The notes: generated by a model not told the origin, from the letters alone. A stretch of DNA of 63,078 bases from Planctomycetaceae bacterium (GCA_002724315.1 PBOJ01000123.1:1-63078); one strand, 5' to 3'. Numbered from the stretch's first letter, positions 44,261 to 54,277 are shown. Numbers and translations are program-made.

Positions 44261-46360
44261 TCAGGCCTTGCTGATCAGCAGGTTGCCGATGTCATCGACC
44301 GAGGCCTTGTAGCCGGGGTGAATCAGCGTCGTGGAGTCCATTTCCGCGACGATGGCCGGCCCGTCAATCGCGGTGTTGGCATGGAACTGATACCGGTCGT
44401 AGATGGGGCAATCGACAAATCCGCCGGTTTCTGCAAAGTAAACCGATCGCGTTGTCAGCACTGCTGAACCCGGGTCCTGGTCGTCGCCGGCGATCTGGCG
44501 AAGACTGGGTTTTGCGATCGTGCCGATGGCGCTCAGGCGGAGATTGACCAGTTCGATCGGTTCATCGGGAGCGCTGAAACCGTAAACGCGTTCGTGTTCT
44601 TGGTGGAACCTCTCCGACAGGCGCTGCATTTCGTCTGGCCGCATTTCGGGATCTTCGATGGACAGCGTCAGTTCGTAACTTTGTCCGAAGTACCGCAGAT
44701 CCAGTTGGCGCACAAATTGCATCCGTTGCTCGTCGACCTGATCCTGTTCGAGTGCGCCGCGTCCCTGGGCTTCCATTGCTTCGAATTCCTGCATCACGTT
44801 GGTGAGCACCGTCTCATCAAGCCGTGTGACCAACGTAGAGCTGTAATCGTGCTTCAGGTCAGTCGACAGCAGTCCCATGGCCGAGAAGATTCCCGGACTC
44901 ATCGGGATCAGCGTGCGTGGAATCTCCAGTTCGTCTGCGAGTCGATTGGCGTGCAGAGGGCCGGCGCCGCCGAATCCCACGAGCACAAAATCTCGTGGGT
45001 CGTAGCCGCGTTGGACGGAGATTCTCCTCAACGCACCGGTCATGGCGGCGTTGGCGATCTCGACAATGCCGTGGGCCACTTCGACGACGTCCATGCCCAG
45101 CCGGCTGGCACAACGTTCTTCGATGGCCGTGCGAGCTGATTCCACGTCGAGTTCCAGTTCTCCACCGAGGAAAGTCTGGGGATCAATTCGACCCAGGACC
45201 AGGTTGGCGTCGGTGATCGTGGGCTCCCGCCCACCCTTGCCGTAAGCGGCCGGACCCGGGTCCGCTCCGGCGCTTTGCGGACCGACTCGCAACACGCCGC
45301 CCCCGTCGACCCACGCGATTGATCCGCCGCCGGCTCCGATTTCGACCAGGTCGATCACCGGCGTGCGAATCGGGTAGCCGCCCGCCTTCGCACCGTGTTC
45401 GGAAGAACTTGCTGCAGAGCCGACTTCGTAGTCTTTCGTTACGCCGGGTTCGCCATCCTGGATCAAGCCCGTCTTGGCCGTTGTGCCCCCCATGTCAAAG
45501 GAGATCAGGTCCTTATGTCCGAGCTTCTCGCCGAGAAAACTTGTCGCGATCACTCCGGCAGCGGGTCCGGATTCGACCATGTAGACCGGCTTGTCGGCGG
45601 CAGCGGCGAACGTGAACACGCCACCGCTGCTCTGCATGATCAACAACTCAGCCGAGAGGCCACTTTCCCGCAACCGGTTTTCAATCCGATCGAGATATCG
45701 AGCCACGATCGGTTGAACGCCGGCGTTGATGATCGTCGTGCTGGCTCGGAAGTATTCCCGGAACTCCGGCGCGATGTCGGATGACAGTGAGATTCGTACA
45801 TCGGGCAGCGCTTCGCGGAGAATCTCGCCCGCGCGTCGTTCGTGATCCGCGTTGACGTAGGAATGCAGGAAGCAAACCGCCAGTGATTCGATGTTGTCGG
45901 CCTGCAACGCTTCGGCCGTGCGTCTCAACGCGTCTTCGTCGAGCGGGACGACCACGTTGCCGCGAGCGTCGAGTCGTTCCGCGGCACCGAAACATCGGTG
46001 TCTCGGGACCAGTGGTGTCGGCTTTTCGAAATGCACGTCATACAGCGAGGGGCGGATCTGGCGGGCGATCTCCAGCATGTCCTGGAAACCATCGGTCGTG
46101 ACGAATCCGGTTGGGGCGAGTTTGCCTTCGATGATGGCGTTGGTGGCAACCGTCGTGCCGTGAACGACGTAACCGACGTCGGCATACGGCAGACCGGCTT
46201 CCTGCAGGATCCGTTCGGTGGCTTCCAGGAATCCCCGTGACGGATCGTCGGGTGTCGACGAGACCTTGCAGATGCGGACTTCGCCGGTCGCTTCGTCAAT
46301 CAACGTCGCATCGGTGAATGTCCCGCCGATGTCGACGCCCAGTCGGTGTGTGAAACTCAT
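44261..46360 (-). CDS. hyuA: Hydantoinase/oxoprolinase subunit A (ATP-dependent)
   Basis: A 699-aa cytoplasmic protein of the HyuA family, which with HyuB opens cyclic amides such as N-methylhydantoin or 5-oxoproline at the cost of ATP. The N-terminus has the ASKHA phosphate loop RLGVDIGGTFTDATLI, followed by VVHGTTVATNAIIE. The central hydantoinase A domain has the metal/phosphate segment SFDMGGTTAKTGLIQDG and EIGAGGGSIAWVD. The C-terminal Acetone_carb-like region ends near residue 690. Length is normal (about 690-720). The ATG overlaps the hyuB stop by four bases (46357-46360), so translation is coupled. It is the last gene of a four-gene operon read right to left. The substrate is inferred only from family and neighbours. 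Confidence 0.92.
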   Translation of the reverse strand: MSFTHRLGVDIGGTFTDATLIDEATGEVRICKVSSTPDDPSRGFLEATERILQEAGLPYADVGYVVHGTTVATNAIIEGKLAPTGFVTTDGFQDMLEIARQIRPSLYDVHFEKPTPLVPRHRCFGAAERLDARGNVVVPLDEDALRRTAEALQADNIESLAVCFLHSYVNADHERRAGEILREALPDVRISLSSDIAPEFREYFRASTTIINAGVQPIVARYLDRIENRLRESGLSAELLIMQSSGGVFTFAAAADKPVYMVESGPAAGVIATSFLGEKLGHKDLISFDMGGTTAKTGLIQDGEPGVTKDYEVGSAASSSEHGAKAGGYPIRTPVIDLVEIGAGGGSIAWVDGGGVLRVGPQSAGADPGPAAYGKGGREPTITDANLVLGRIDPQTFLGGELELDVESARTAIEERCASRLGMDVVEVAHGIVEIANAAMTGALRRISVQRGYDPRDFVLVGFGGAGPLHANRLADELEIPRTLIPMSPGIFSAMGLLSTDLKHDYSSTLVTRLDETVLTNVMQEFEAMEAQGRGALEQDQVDEQRMQFVRQLDLRYFGQSYELTLSIEDPEMRPDEMQRLSERFHQEHERVYGFSAPDEPIELVNLRLSAIGTIAKPSLRQIAGDDQDPGSAVLTTRSVYFAETGGFVDCPIYDRYQFHANTAIDGPAIVAEMDSTTLIHPGYKASVDDIGNLLISKA

Positions 46361-48072
46361 GTTGATCGTAGCCCGGCCGTTCTGGTTTCATCGACAGTCC
46401 ACGTCCCGGTATTGATGGCGACTCGATAGACTTCGGCAGCACGCTCTGCCGAGACTTTGCCTTCGCGAACATCTTGCAGGACACGTTCGGGGTCGCGTTC
46501 GGATGGCCTGCCATAACCGCCGCCGCCGCAGGTGCGGTAGCTGACCACGTCTCCGGGTTTCAGTGGGACCGTGACCTTCGAGCCGAGCTCCTCGGCTTCC
46601 CCGTCGGGGTTCAGAATGTAGGAGGCCCGTTGTCCGGCCTCGCCGCCAAACAGGCCCCACGGCCCCCAGCGATCGCGGTCGGAGAGAACCGTGAATGACG
46701 CTTCGTGGTCCAGGAATTCGTAGTCGCGCCGGAGTCCCAGGCCGCCGCGAAACTCACCCGGTCCCTCGGAGTCGTTGACCAGTTCGTAGCGGGTGATCCG
46801 GACCGGATAACTCATCTCGGTCTCTTCGATCGGAGCGTTTTCGGTGTTCTGTCCGTGAGCCTGCACGGCATCGGGTCCGTCGCTGGCAATCCGGCCGCCG
46901 TAGCCGCCGCCGAGAGTCTCCAGGAAGCAGTAGAACTCGCCACTGCGTGGGTCGACACCGCCGAAGCCCGCGTGACAGATCATTGCCTTTGTCCCGGCCG
47001 GCACTTTGTCGGGAATGGCCGGCGACAACGCCTTGAACATCACGTCGACCATCCGCGTGTGCGTTTCCCAACCACCGACAACCGGTGCGGGAGGGGTGCA
47101 GTTCACGACGGTCCCTTCGGGGGCGACCATTCGTACCGAACGATAAAAGCCCGCGTTGATTGCCACGTCGATGTCGACAATGCACCGCAGCACATACGCG
47201 GCGCCGGCGTAAGCCATCGACAAGGTCATGTTGACCGGTGCTGGTCGCTGAAGGTCACTGCCGGTGTGATCAAACAGCACACCGTCGTCGTCAATGACGA
47301 TCGAGCACACCAGCTTGACCGGGTCGTCGGTAAACCCGTCGTTGTCGACAACTCCCTCGGCGTGATACGTGCCGTGTGGCAACTTGGCGATTTCCGCCCG
47401 GGTCAAGCGGTCGGTGTATTCGATCAACTCGGTGACGTATTCGGAGACTACGTCCGATCCATGTCGCTCCAGCAATGTTGTCAGTCGGCGGATGCCGGTG
47501 TTGTTTGAGGCGATCTGAGCTCGAAAGTCACCGGCCGTTTCCCGCTTGGCCCGGACTTGTGACAAGATCAGCCGGAACACGTCGTCGCAGATCGTCCAGT
47601 CGTCGACGAGCTGGACCGGAGGGATGATCACGCCTTCCTGGTAGACTTCCTGGAAGGCCCCGATGCTTGCCGGCGCTCCGCCGCCAACGTCGACGTGATG
47701 GGCCAGGCTGGCCACGTACCCGAAGAGTTCGCCTTCGGAGTACACCGGTGAAATGATCGTGATGTCGTTCAAATGCACGCCGCCGAGAAACGGGTCATTC
47801 AAAACGATTCCATCGCCTGGATTGAAGTTCTCGGCTCCGTATGCCTCGACCGCCAGGGGAACCATGCGAACCAGCGAGCCAAGATGGTTGGCCTGCGCGA
47901 ACGACTGGGCCAGCACGTTCAGATTGCGATCGAAGATCGCACACGAAAAGTCGCAGCGAGTCTTGATGTTCGTCGAATAAGCGCTGCGACGCAGGGCCGC
48001 CGACATTTCCTCGGTCACTTCGACAAACGCGTTGCGGATCACTTCGAACTTGATGGGGTCAATGCTGCTCAT
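46357..48072 (-). CDS. hyuB: Hydantoinase/oxoprolinase subunit B
   Basis: A 571-aa partner of HyuA. The start at 48072 (MSSIDPIKFEVIRNAFVEV) is typical of HyuB; the frame is open further, but that part lies in the FAD gene. Family marks: RRSAYSTNIKTRCDFSCAIFD near 30-50, LNDPFLGGVHLNDITIISPV near 100, HHVDVGGGAPASIG near 130, then DHTGSDLQRPAPVN and CGGGGYGRPSERDPE at the end. Length fits (about 520-590). The start overlaps the upstream FAD gene by four bases, and the stop overlaps hyuA the same way. The HyuA-HyuB complex hydrolyses cyclic amide bonds using ATP. Confidence 0.92.
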   Translation of the reverse strand: MSSIDPIKFEVIRNAFVEVTEEMSAALRRSAYSTNIKTRCDFSCAIFDRNLNVLAQSFAQANHLGSLVRMVPLAVEAYGAENFNPGDGIVLNDPFLGGVHLNDITIISPVYSEGELFGYVASLAHHVDVGGGAPASIGAFQEVYQEGVIIPPVQLVDDWTICDDVFRLILSQVRAKRETAGDFRAQIASNNTGIRRLTTLLERHGSDVVSEYVTELIEYTDRLTRAEIAKLPHGTYHAEGVVDNDGFTDDPVKLVCSIVIDDDGVLFDHTGSDLQRPAPVNMTLSMAYAGAAYVLRCIVDIDVAINAGFYRSVRMVAPEGTVVNCTPPAPVVGGWETHTRMVDVMFKALSPAIPDKVPAGTKAMICHAGFGGVDPRSGEFYCFLETLGGGYGGRIASDGPDAVQAHGQNTENAPIEETEMSYPVRITRYELVNDSEGPGEFRGGLGLRRDYEFLDHEASFTVLSDRDRWGPWGLFGGEAGQRASYILNPDGEAEELGSKVTVPLKPGDVVSYRTCGGGGYGRPSERDPERVLQDVREGKVSAERAAEVYRVAINTGTWTVDETRTAGLRST

Positions 48073-49238
48073 GCGCGGTTTCCCGAACCCCAGGCGGAAG
48101 TGAAATAGTCGCCTTCGATGAATCGACTCGGACGCAATCCGGTGATGTCGATCTTGCTCGCGTTGCCGGTAATCACATCGGCCAATGCTTCGCCGAGCGG
48201 CGGGCCCAGCTTGAAGCAATGGCCATTCCCCGCCAGGCAGGCGAAGTAACCGGGGATCTCCGGTTCCGGTCCGACCAGGGGATGCCAGTCATCGCTGATC
48301 GTGTACATCGAAGCCCATCCGTGATCGAAGCTGCCTTCTCGTGTCGACGGGACGCGCTGGAAGATCTTCTCTTCGACGCGATGTCGAGATGCGTCGTCAA
48401 CCGTCGTATCGTAATTGTCGATGTCCAGTGGCTCGATTTCCTTGGGGAAACCAAGTCCGACGAGCAACTGTCGCGGTCCGGCCGGGCGGCTGTAAACGCA
48501 AAGTTGCGGGTCGGTCAGCCACGGGTAATCGGCGGTGTCGAACGGGACGTTCAGGACGACGTCGTACTCTCGGCTCCACCGAAACGAGTAGTTGAGCCCG
48601 ATGGTCAGTCCCAGTTGCCGGCCCCACCCTCCGGCCGCGTTGATGACCACGGGCGTCTGGATTGGACCGTTGTCGGTTTCGACAGCCGACACGCGACCGT
48701 TTGTGAGCGTAATGGATCGGGCACCGACACCCTCGTGCGCTGTGAGCCCCCATTCGCTCGCGCTCTCAACAAGATTGCGCGTGGTTTTCTTCGGGTCGGC
48801 GAATCCGGAATCCGGTTCGAGTATCGCGTAGGAGATGTCGTCAAGGTTGACCATCGGCAGACGGTCGGACAGATCTGCGGGCGTCAATTCTTCGATTCGG
48901 ATCCCGTGCTCTCGTTGCAGTTGGACCACGGTCTTTCCAGCTTCGATTCCCGCCTCGTCGAGTAGAGCCAGGTAACCGATTTGCCGAAAGTCACAGTCAC
49001 CACCAAGTTCCTCTTCTCCGTTCGAAAACATCTCCACGGCACGTTGAGCGAGTTGTACTGTCACCGGATTCGAATAAAACGTCCGGATCGCTGCGGCCGA
49101 ATGGCCCGTGCTCACTGCGGCCAGGGTTCGCTGCTCGAGCAGGATGATCTGCCCGAAGCCCTTCTTGGCCAGAAAATGAGCGGTGCTCGCGCCGAGGATC
49201 CCTCCCCCGATCACGACCGCGTCCGCTGTGTCATGCAT
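48069..49238 (-). CDS. FAD-dependent amine/amino-acid oxidoreductase (DAO family)
   Basis: A 389-aa flavoenzyme of the DAO / sarcosine oxidase beta-like family, which oxidises secondary or N-methyl amines to imines (for example sarcosine to glycine and formaldehyde). The FAD-binding loop ADAVVIGGGILGASTAHFLA is at residues 6-25. The second part of the flavin site, STGHSAAAIRTFYSNP, follows near 44-59. GVGARSITLTNGRVSAVETD and VVINAAGGWGRQLG are usual landmarks, and GHCFKLGPPLGEALADVI is near the C-terminus. The stop overlaps hyuB by four bases; the CocE-type gene ends 58 bases upstream of the start. A sarcosine- or N-methyl-amino-acid oxidising role fits the hyu context. The exact substrate is unproven. 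Confidence 0.88.
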   Translation of the reverse strand: MHDTADAVVIGGGILGASTAHFLAKKGFGQIILLEQRTLAAVSTGHSAAAIRTFYSNPVTVQLAQRAVEMFSNGEEELGGDCDFRQIGYLALLDEAGIEAGKTVVQLQREHGIRIEELTPADLSDRLPMVNLDDISYAILEPDSGFADPKKTTRNLVESASEWGLTAHEGVGARSITLTNGRVSAVETDNGPIQTPVVINAAGGWGRQLGLTIGLNYSFRWSREYDVVLNVPFDTADYPWLTDPQLCVYSRPAGPRQLLVGLGFPKEIEPLDIDNYDTTVDDASRHRVEEKIFQRVPSTREGSFDHGWASMYTISDDWHPLVGPEPEIPGYFACLAGNGHCFKLGPPLGEALADVITGNASKIDITGLRPSRFIEGDYFTSAWGSGNRA

Positions 49239-49296
49239 GGTGGATTCGCTGTCCTTCTCTTTGACTGGCTGCTGGTTGACATCCCGGTCGTTGCCG

Positions 49297-51300
49297 TCAA
49301 TTCAGTTGGCGTGGAATGACGACAGACCAGTCCTTTTCGAAACAAAGCTTGCCGTCTCGGGTGATACGAACCTGTACGGTGTGATGAAACGACTCGGCGT
49401 CGCTACATGTCTGTTCGTCGGAGTGTATTGCAATGTCAAATTGAGGCCGCCGAATCCGGAAATGGCCCTTGGCGTCAAGAACGGCGGTCGCCGGCGATTG
49501 GTTGTCGACGGTGAAAGCGGACTTCACCTGCAACCGGTTGTCTGCGTCCCCGGACTCCACACCCAGGTGGAGGGTCGCCGTTTGTTCAGCCATGTCCTGG
49601 GTGATCGAGTACTCGGTTGATGTCGGCAATTGTTCAGGATCGGCTGGTGGGAGTTGTTCCAGGTTCGGAGTGGGCATGGGGGAGGCGTTGTGTGGAATGA
49701 TCGGTAACACGATATGGGATGCCTGGCCACCACCGCGGTGAATGGTATGAACTCCTGGCTCGCCAACAGGCCAGGCGTTCTGGAAGTCAGCTCCGGCGAT
49801 GCTGACTCGTAAGCGATGTCCTCGCTCGAAGACGTAGGACATCGCTTTCAGCGGGACGTCGAGTTCATAGACGTCGCCTGGTGCCAACGGTTCTGGTTGG
49901 GTGTGTGACTGGCGATGCGTGGCGTTCAAGCCGCCGTACCGCACGAGCTTTGCGGTTCCGTCGGGGGCGACGTCAATCAACTTCACGCGGAAGTATGCCA
50001 CCCGGGCGGTTGATGAAACGTAGAGTTTTGCGATCGGGGTGCCAGTGACTTCGATGTCGTCCTCCAGCGGGGCGGAGGTGTAGGCAACACAGTTCGCGTC
50101 GTCGAGGCGCTGGTCGAGCGGTGTCCCCCACGGCATGATTCCACCGCCCCAGTGAATCCCCGATGAGATTCCAGAGCCCGCGAAGTAGGGGAAATCGTCC
50201 CGATCTTCCACGTCCGCGGCTGACTCGTCGAGGCTCTCCGCACCCAGGTACAGCAAGCGATCCTGCTGCCGGGCCAGCGGCCACTCGTTTTCACTTCTCC
50301 ACTCACCCGGTTCTTCGAGAGCCATGCGGGCGGCCGAAGGGCTGTGCCGGCGAACGAACAGCGTGACGGGCGGTTCCTCCATGACGCCGTTGTCGATGTC
50401 CTTCAACCAGTGGTCAAACCACCGGTGATAAATCGGCCGAGTGTCCACTCGTGGCCCGGGCACCGCGACAGGTTCCTCGCCATACCAGTGGCCCCAGGGG
50501 CCGACCAGCGCTTTCTTGGGGCATTGCAGGTTTTCGAAAGCCCGCAACAGCGCGGTGGGATAGCAGTCGGACCATCCGCCGATCACCATCACGGCGCATT
50601 TCACCCGCCCATAATCGGCAGACAACGAGCGGTCTTGCCAATACGGCCCTTGAAGCGGATTGGAGATGTAGCCGATTCCCCACGGGGCGCTGTTCTCGAG
50701 CCGCTCTTGCCACAACGTCTCCCACTGTTCGCCGACGACATCCGGGTCCGGTGGTGCGAAGTTCCACGTGTTCATGTGGGCCGAGTAGCTGTCGAACATG
50801 TAGGGCCGCAGGCAGCCACCCGGATAGACCCATTCGGTGTAGACGTCGTCGTTGGCCGATCGGACGATGATCGCCTTGAGTGCGGGAGGGTTTTCGACAG
50901 CGACCTGCCACTGGACGACGGCACTGTACGACTTGCCGATCATGCCGACGTTGCCACTGCACCACGGTTGATCAGCAATCCAGCCGACCATGTCGTAAGC
51001 GTCTTGCCGTTCGTCGTCGTTGTAGATGTCGGTCGTGAAGCCTCCCGAATTTCCCGTGCCACGGACATCAAACTGAACGACCGCGTATCCCCGCTCGGCC
51101 AGGTACGGTACCGAAGGCGGGTATTCATCACCGTAGTCGGGCAGCGGTTTTCGGAGTCGGCGATACGGGTTGTACTCCATGATCGCCGGAAAAGAACCGG
51201 CGGCTTCCGGGCGAGTGATCTTGGCGCACAGTTGGACGCCGTCACGCATTGGGACGCGGACGTATTCGACGCGGACCTGGTTTTCGAACGGGGCGGTCAT
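49297..51300 (-). CDS. CocE/NonD-type alpha/beta hydrolase (S15 peptidase family)
   Basis: A 667-aa hydrolase of the Xaa-Pro dipeptidyl-peptidase / cocaine-esterase family, which cleaves esters or amides. The N-terminus (VRVEYVRVPMRDGVQLCAKI) is typical. The nucleophile is Ser124 in MIGKSYSAVVQW, and DVRGTGNSGG at 78-87 forms the oxyanion region. Catalytic His is probably in VGPWGHWYG near 265. Residues about 330-560 are the C-terminal jelly-roll (RVSIAGADFQNAWP). The last 100 residues go beyond the usual CocE length (about 550-600) and are of unknown type. No signal peptide. It is first in the operon and may release the substrate that the hyu/FAD genes process. Confidence 0.86.
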   Translation of the reverse strand: MTAPFENQVRVEYVRVPMRDGVQLCAKITRPEAAGSFPAIMEYNPYRRLRKPLPDYGDEYPPSVPYLAERGYAVVQFDVRGTGNSGGFTTDIYNDDERQDAYDMVGWIADQPWCSGNVGMIGKSYSAVVQWQVAVENPPALKAIIVRSANDDVYTEWVYPGGCLRPYMFDSYSAHMNTWNFAPPDPDVVGEQWETLWQERLENSAPWGIGYISNPLQGPYWQDRSLSADYGRVKCAVMVIGGWSDCYPTALLRAFENLQCPKKALVGPWGHWYGEEPVAVPGPRVDTRPIYHRWFDHWLKDIDNGVMEEPPVTLFVRRHSPSAARMALEEPGEWRSENEWPLARQQDRLLYLGAESLDESAADVEDRDDFPYFAGSGISSGIHWGGGIMPWGTPLDQRLDDANCVAYTSAPLEDDIEVTGTPIAKLYVSSTARVAYFRVKLIDVAPDGTAKLVRYGGLNATHRQSHTQPEPLAPGDVYELDVPLKAMSYVFERGHRLRVSIAGADFQNAWPVGEPGVHTIHRGGGQASHIVLPIIPHNASPMPTPNLEQLPPADPEQLPTSTEYSITQDMAEQTATLHLGVESGDADNRLQVKSAFTVDNQSPATAVLDAKGHFRIRRPQFDIAIHSDEQTCSDAESFHHTVQVRITRDGKLCFEKDWSVVIPRQLN

Positions 51301-51601
51301 TGGAGGCTGGTGGTGATTGGCAACAAGGGGGCGACGGATAGTGACTCGTGTGCAATGCGATGTGGTTGGCCGTTAGCATTCGAGTGCCTCCGTCGTCATC
51401 TTTCCAGCAGCGACGAGGTGCACTGTCGAGAACTCCGCGACACCAGCGGAGCGGTGATGCGGCTACCCAGAATATCGTTGAGGCCATGGGATCGCAAAAC
51501 GGCCTGATACCGGTCACGCGAGATCGCCGAAGGGCCTGTCGTCGTTGCCGGGCGAATGCCTCAGGTCAGGCAGGCCGCGAGGTGCACGCCACCCTCGCCA
51601 G
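51301..51601. other. Upstream region of the hyu operon
   Basis: 301 bases between the CocE start and the DUF1501 stop, both on the minus strand. The promoter of the operon should lie here, but I find no convincing -35/-10 pair. Open frames across it have no recognisable protein content. Confidence 0.4.
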
Positions 51602-53101
51602 CTATGCCAAAATCGCCTCGATGGGCTTGCCACCATGATGGATGGGGACCGGGCGGCTGTTGGGCTCGTAGACCGGGGTCTCCGGGTTGATGCCCAGGCA
51701 GCGGTAGATGGTCGAGACGATGTCGGCCGGCGTGACGGGGTTCGAGGCGGGGAAGGCGGCACGTGCATCTGAACTGCCGCAAACCGTGCCGCCGCGGATC
51801 CCCGCACCGCTGAAAAGTACCGAGTAGCAGTGCGTCCAGTGATCGCGGCCCGCCTTTTTGTTGACCTTCGGAGTCCGGCCCATTTCTCCCATGACCACGA
51901 CCAGCGTTTCGTCGAGCAGTCCGGTGCGGTCAAGGTCTTCCATCAGGGCGGAATAGGCCTGGTCAAACACCGGCAGATTCAGCTCTCGCAGCAGCTTGAA
52001 GTTCAGGGTGTGCGTGTCCCAGGCGTTGTAGTCGATGTCGCCGGGGCTCTTGGCCGCGATCCCGTTTGAGATCCAGTAGTTTTCCCAACACGCGGTGACG
52101 AATCGTGCTCCCGCCTGCACCAGGCGTCGGGCGATCAAGACACTTTCGCCAAACAGTGACGGGCCATAACGTTCGCGCTGTTTCGGGTGGGCAGCCTGGA
52201 GGTCGAACGCCTTTCGGCATTCGGAGGAGGTCAGCAGACTGAAAGCCTGTTGGTATTGTTTGTCGTGTGCCCGGACGGCCGGCGATCCACCGAACTCTCG
52301 CAGCTTGTTGTCGATTTGTTCTCGCAGTGAATGTCGGAGGTTCAAACGGTCGACGCTGATTTCCGGATTCAGGTTCGGCAATTTCGGCGTGCCGCAGACG
52401 ACTTGCGACACGTCGCGATGCGCGGGCTTCTCGACCGTCGGCTGACAGACGGTGTACAGCGGATCGAATTGCTTGCCGATGAAGCCGCCTCTTGCACCCG
52501 CCCGATAAAAACCGCGACCCCAGCCCATGTAGTTGGGCATGTGGACGTAAGTCGGCATCTGAGGGTCGTCACCCAGTCCCACGTAGTCGCAGACCGAACC
52601 CATGCTGGGCGGATCCTGTGGACTCTCGAAGTCCGGGTTGCCCGACTTCGAGGTGCCATTGAATCCGGTCAGGCTTGGGATGCCGTTGTGGCAGCCCGCC
52701 TCGTGGTGGACCGAACGCACGATGGCCGACCGGCTCGTCCATCGTGCCGACAGCGGCAGATGTTCGCTGATGTCAAATCCGGGCACCGAACTGCTGATGG
52801 GCGCAAACTCGCCCCGCGATTCCCTGGGCCCATCCGGTTTCAGGTCGAACATGTCCTGGGTTGCCGGGCCGCCGAAGAGGTACAACAGGATGACCGACTT
52901 GGCCTTTCCGGGCTGCAGCCAACCTTTCTGAACGTGGTGACGGCGACGGGTTGTACGGTCGCGGCCAGCAACAGCCTGCTCGGCCCGCAACAACTGCGGC
53001 AACGTCATTCCGCCGAGCAGCCCGAGCGTTCCGGCGCGGAGAAGATCACGCCGGACGATTCCGTCACAGGCCCGTTTGGGAGACCCCAGCACGCTGAGCA
53101 T
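51602..53101 (-). CDS. DUF1501 family protein (fourth)
   Basis: A 499-aa DUF1501 protein, longest of the five. The ATG at 53101 has AGAGGA 5 bases upstream. The leader GIVRRDLLRAGTLGLLGG is twin-arginine-like, and an Arg/His-rich linker (RDRTTRRRHHVQKG) follows. Family marks: SVILLYLFGGPATQDMFDLK, RSAIVRSVHHEAGCHNG, ARFVTACWENYW, NAWDTHTLNFKLL, VVVMGEMGRTPKVNKKAGRDHW and IYRCLGINPETP. It lies upstream of the CocE operon on the same strand, with 301 bases between; co-transcription is uncertain. Confidence 0.9.
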   Translation of the reverse strand: MLSVLGSPKRACDGIVRRDLLRAGTLGLLGGMTLPQLLRAEQAVAGRDRTTRRRHHVQKGWLQPGKAKSVILLYLFGGPATQDMFDLKPDGPRESRGEFAPISSSVPGFDISEHLPLSARWTSRSAIVRSVHHEAGCHNGIPSLTGFNGTSKSGNPDFESPQDPPSMGSVCDYVGLGDDPQMPTYVHMPNYMGWGRGFYRAGARGGFIGKQFDPLYTVCQPTVEKPAHRDVSQVVCGTPKLPNLNPEISVDRLNLRHSLREQIDNKLREFGGSPAVRAHDKQYQQAFSLLTSSECRKAFDLQAAHPKQRERYGPSLFGESVLIARRLVQAGARFVTACWENYWISNGIAAKSPGDIDYNAWDTHTLNFKLLRELNLPVFDQAYSALMEDLDRTGLLDETLVVVMGEMGRTPKVNKKAGRDHWTHCYSVLFSGAGIRGGTVCGSSDARAAFPASNPVTPADIVSTIYRCLGINPETPVYEPNSRPVPIHHGGKPIEAILA

Positions 53102-53266
53102 CGCGTCCTCTCCGAGTGTGCTCTTTGAGACACGGTCATGATAGCCGCAGCCGTTCAGATGGGTCCATCCGAGTCGGTGCTTTCATCACCGATGGCTTCG
53201 TAGCGGTTCGGGCGAGATCGTGCCGGCGAATTGTGCAACTCCGGGAAACCCGATTTCTCCAGCGGG

Positions 53267-54112
53267 TCACCGGGAAACTGGCTTGTCTATGACAACCAGT
53301 GCGACGCCACCGAGAATGGCCATCGAAGCAACCAGAAGGCGTGCCGAGAGGGTCTCACCGAGAAAGACAATGCCTCCAACTGCGGCAATGACTGGCACGC
53401 TCAATTGGACCGTTGCTGCCTGGGTCGCCTTGAGTCCCCGGATCGCTGAATACCAGATCGCGTAACCGATTCCGGACGTCAGTGCTCCTGAGGCCACCGC
53501 GCACGTGATTCCGAGAGTCGCTGGCCGGGTCGAGGGGAGCATTGCCAGGTTCAATCCCAACGCCAATGGGGCTGCTCTAAGGAAGTTGCCGGCTGTCTTG
53601 CAGGTCGCATCTCCTTTCGTCTTGCCCCGGATGGAGTAGATCCCCCAGGCGACTCCCGCTCCGATCATCAATGCAGCACCTCCAGGAGGCGGTGCCGACA
53701 GGCCGGGCAGCAGCAGGCCCACCAGTCCAGCCAGTGCCAGGACCAGGCCGGACGACTGTCGAACGACCAGACGTTCTCCTGTCGTGAGTCCGTAGCCGAC
53801 CATCGTCACCTGGACCGCTCCGAAAAGCAGCAACGCACCGATCCCTGCAGGCAGGTCGACATAGGCGTAGGAGAACCCGGCAGCGTAGCCGAAGAGTGCC
53901 AGTGCTGATGACCAGTCGCCCGAACCGGCTGTTGAGACACGACGTGTCCGAGTGACCAGGAACAGCACCACTGCACCGGAGAGGATCCGAATCGACGTGA
54001 AACTTGCCGGGTCGATCTGTGAACTCCTGAGTGCCATCCGGCACAGGAGCGAGTTCCCTGCAAAGGCAATCATGGCGAGTGATGTCAGAACGAATACGCG
54101 TTTCAGCGACAT
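53267..54112 (-). CDS. EamA-type (DMT superfamily) permease
   Basis: A 281-aa inner-membrane protein with about ten hydrophobic segments in two EamA halves (about 5-125 and 135-275), the layout of drug/metabolite transporters. SLLCRMALRSSQIDPASFTSIR near 20-42 and GYAIWYSAIRGLKATQAATVQ near 215-235 are typical repeat-specific elements. I start at the ATG at 54112 with GAGGTGG 6-7 bases upstream; the open frame continues to 54547 but without transporter sequence. The substrate is unknown; amino acids or metabolites are usual. It is divergent from the small membrane protein at 54278. Confidence 0.85.
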   Translation of the reverse strand: MSLKRVFVLTSLAMIAFAGNSLLCRMALRSSQIDPASFTSIRILSGAVVLFLVTRTRRVSTAGSGDWSSALALFGYAAGFSYAYVDLPAGIGALLLFGAVQVTMVGYGLTTGERLVVRQSSGLVLALAGLVGLLLPGLSAPPPGGAALMIGAGVAWGIYSIRGKTKGDATCKTAGNFLRAAPLALGLNLAMLPSTRPATLGITCAVASGALTSGIGYAIWYSAIRGLKATQAATVQLSVPVIAAVGGIVFLGETLSARLLVASMAILGGVALVVIDKPVSR

Positions 54113-54277
54113 CTTGGTTCCACCTCTCCGCAGCCCTGTCTGAAAAGGGAATTGTCCATTTTGTGTGATCTTGCTGAAGGATTCTTCGTTCCTCTCAGTA
54201 TGGCATCTGCGGGAATTGTGCTGCCCGCTGATTTCGCCATTCGCCAATTCGTCCTGAAAGAATCGAAGGAGACGCAA

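Noticed and set aside
46705..47508. 267-codon plus-strand open frame within hyuB
   Set aside because: Antisense to a well-conserved gene; Val/His/Arg-rich shadow.
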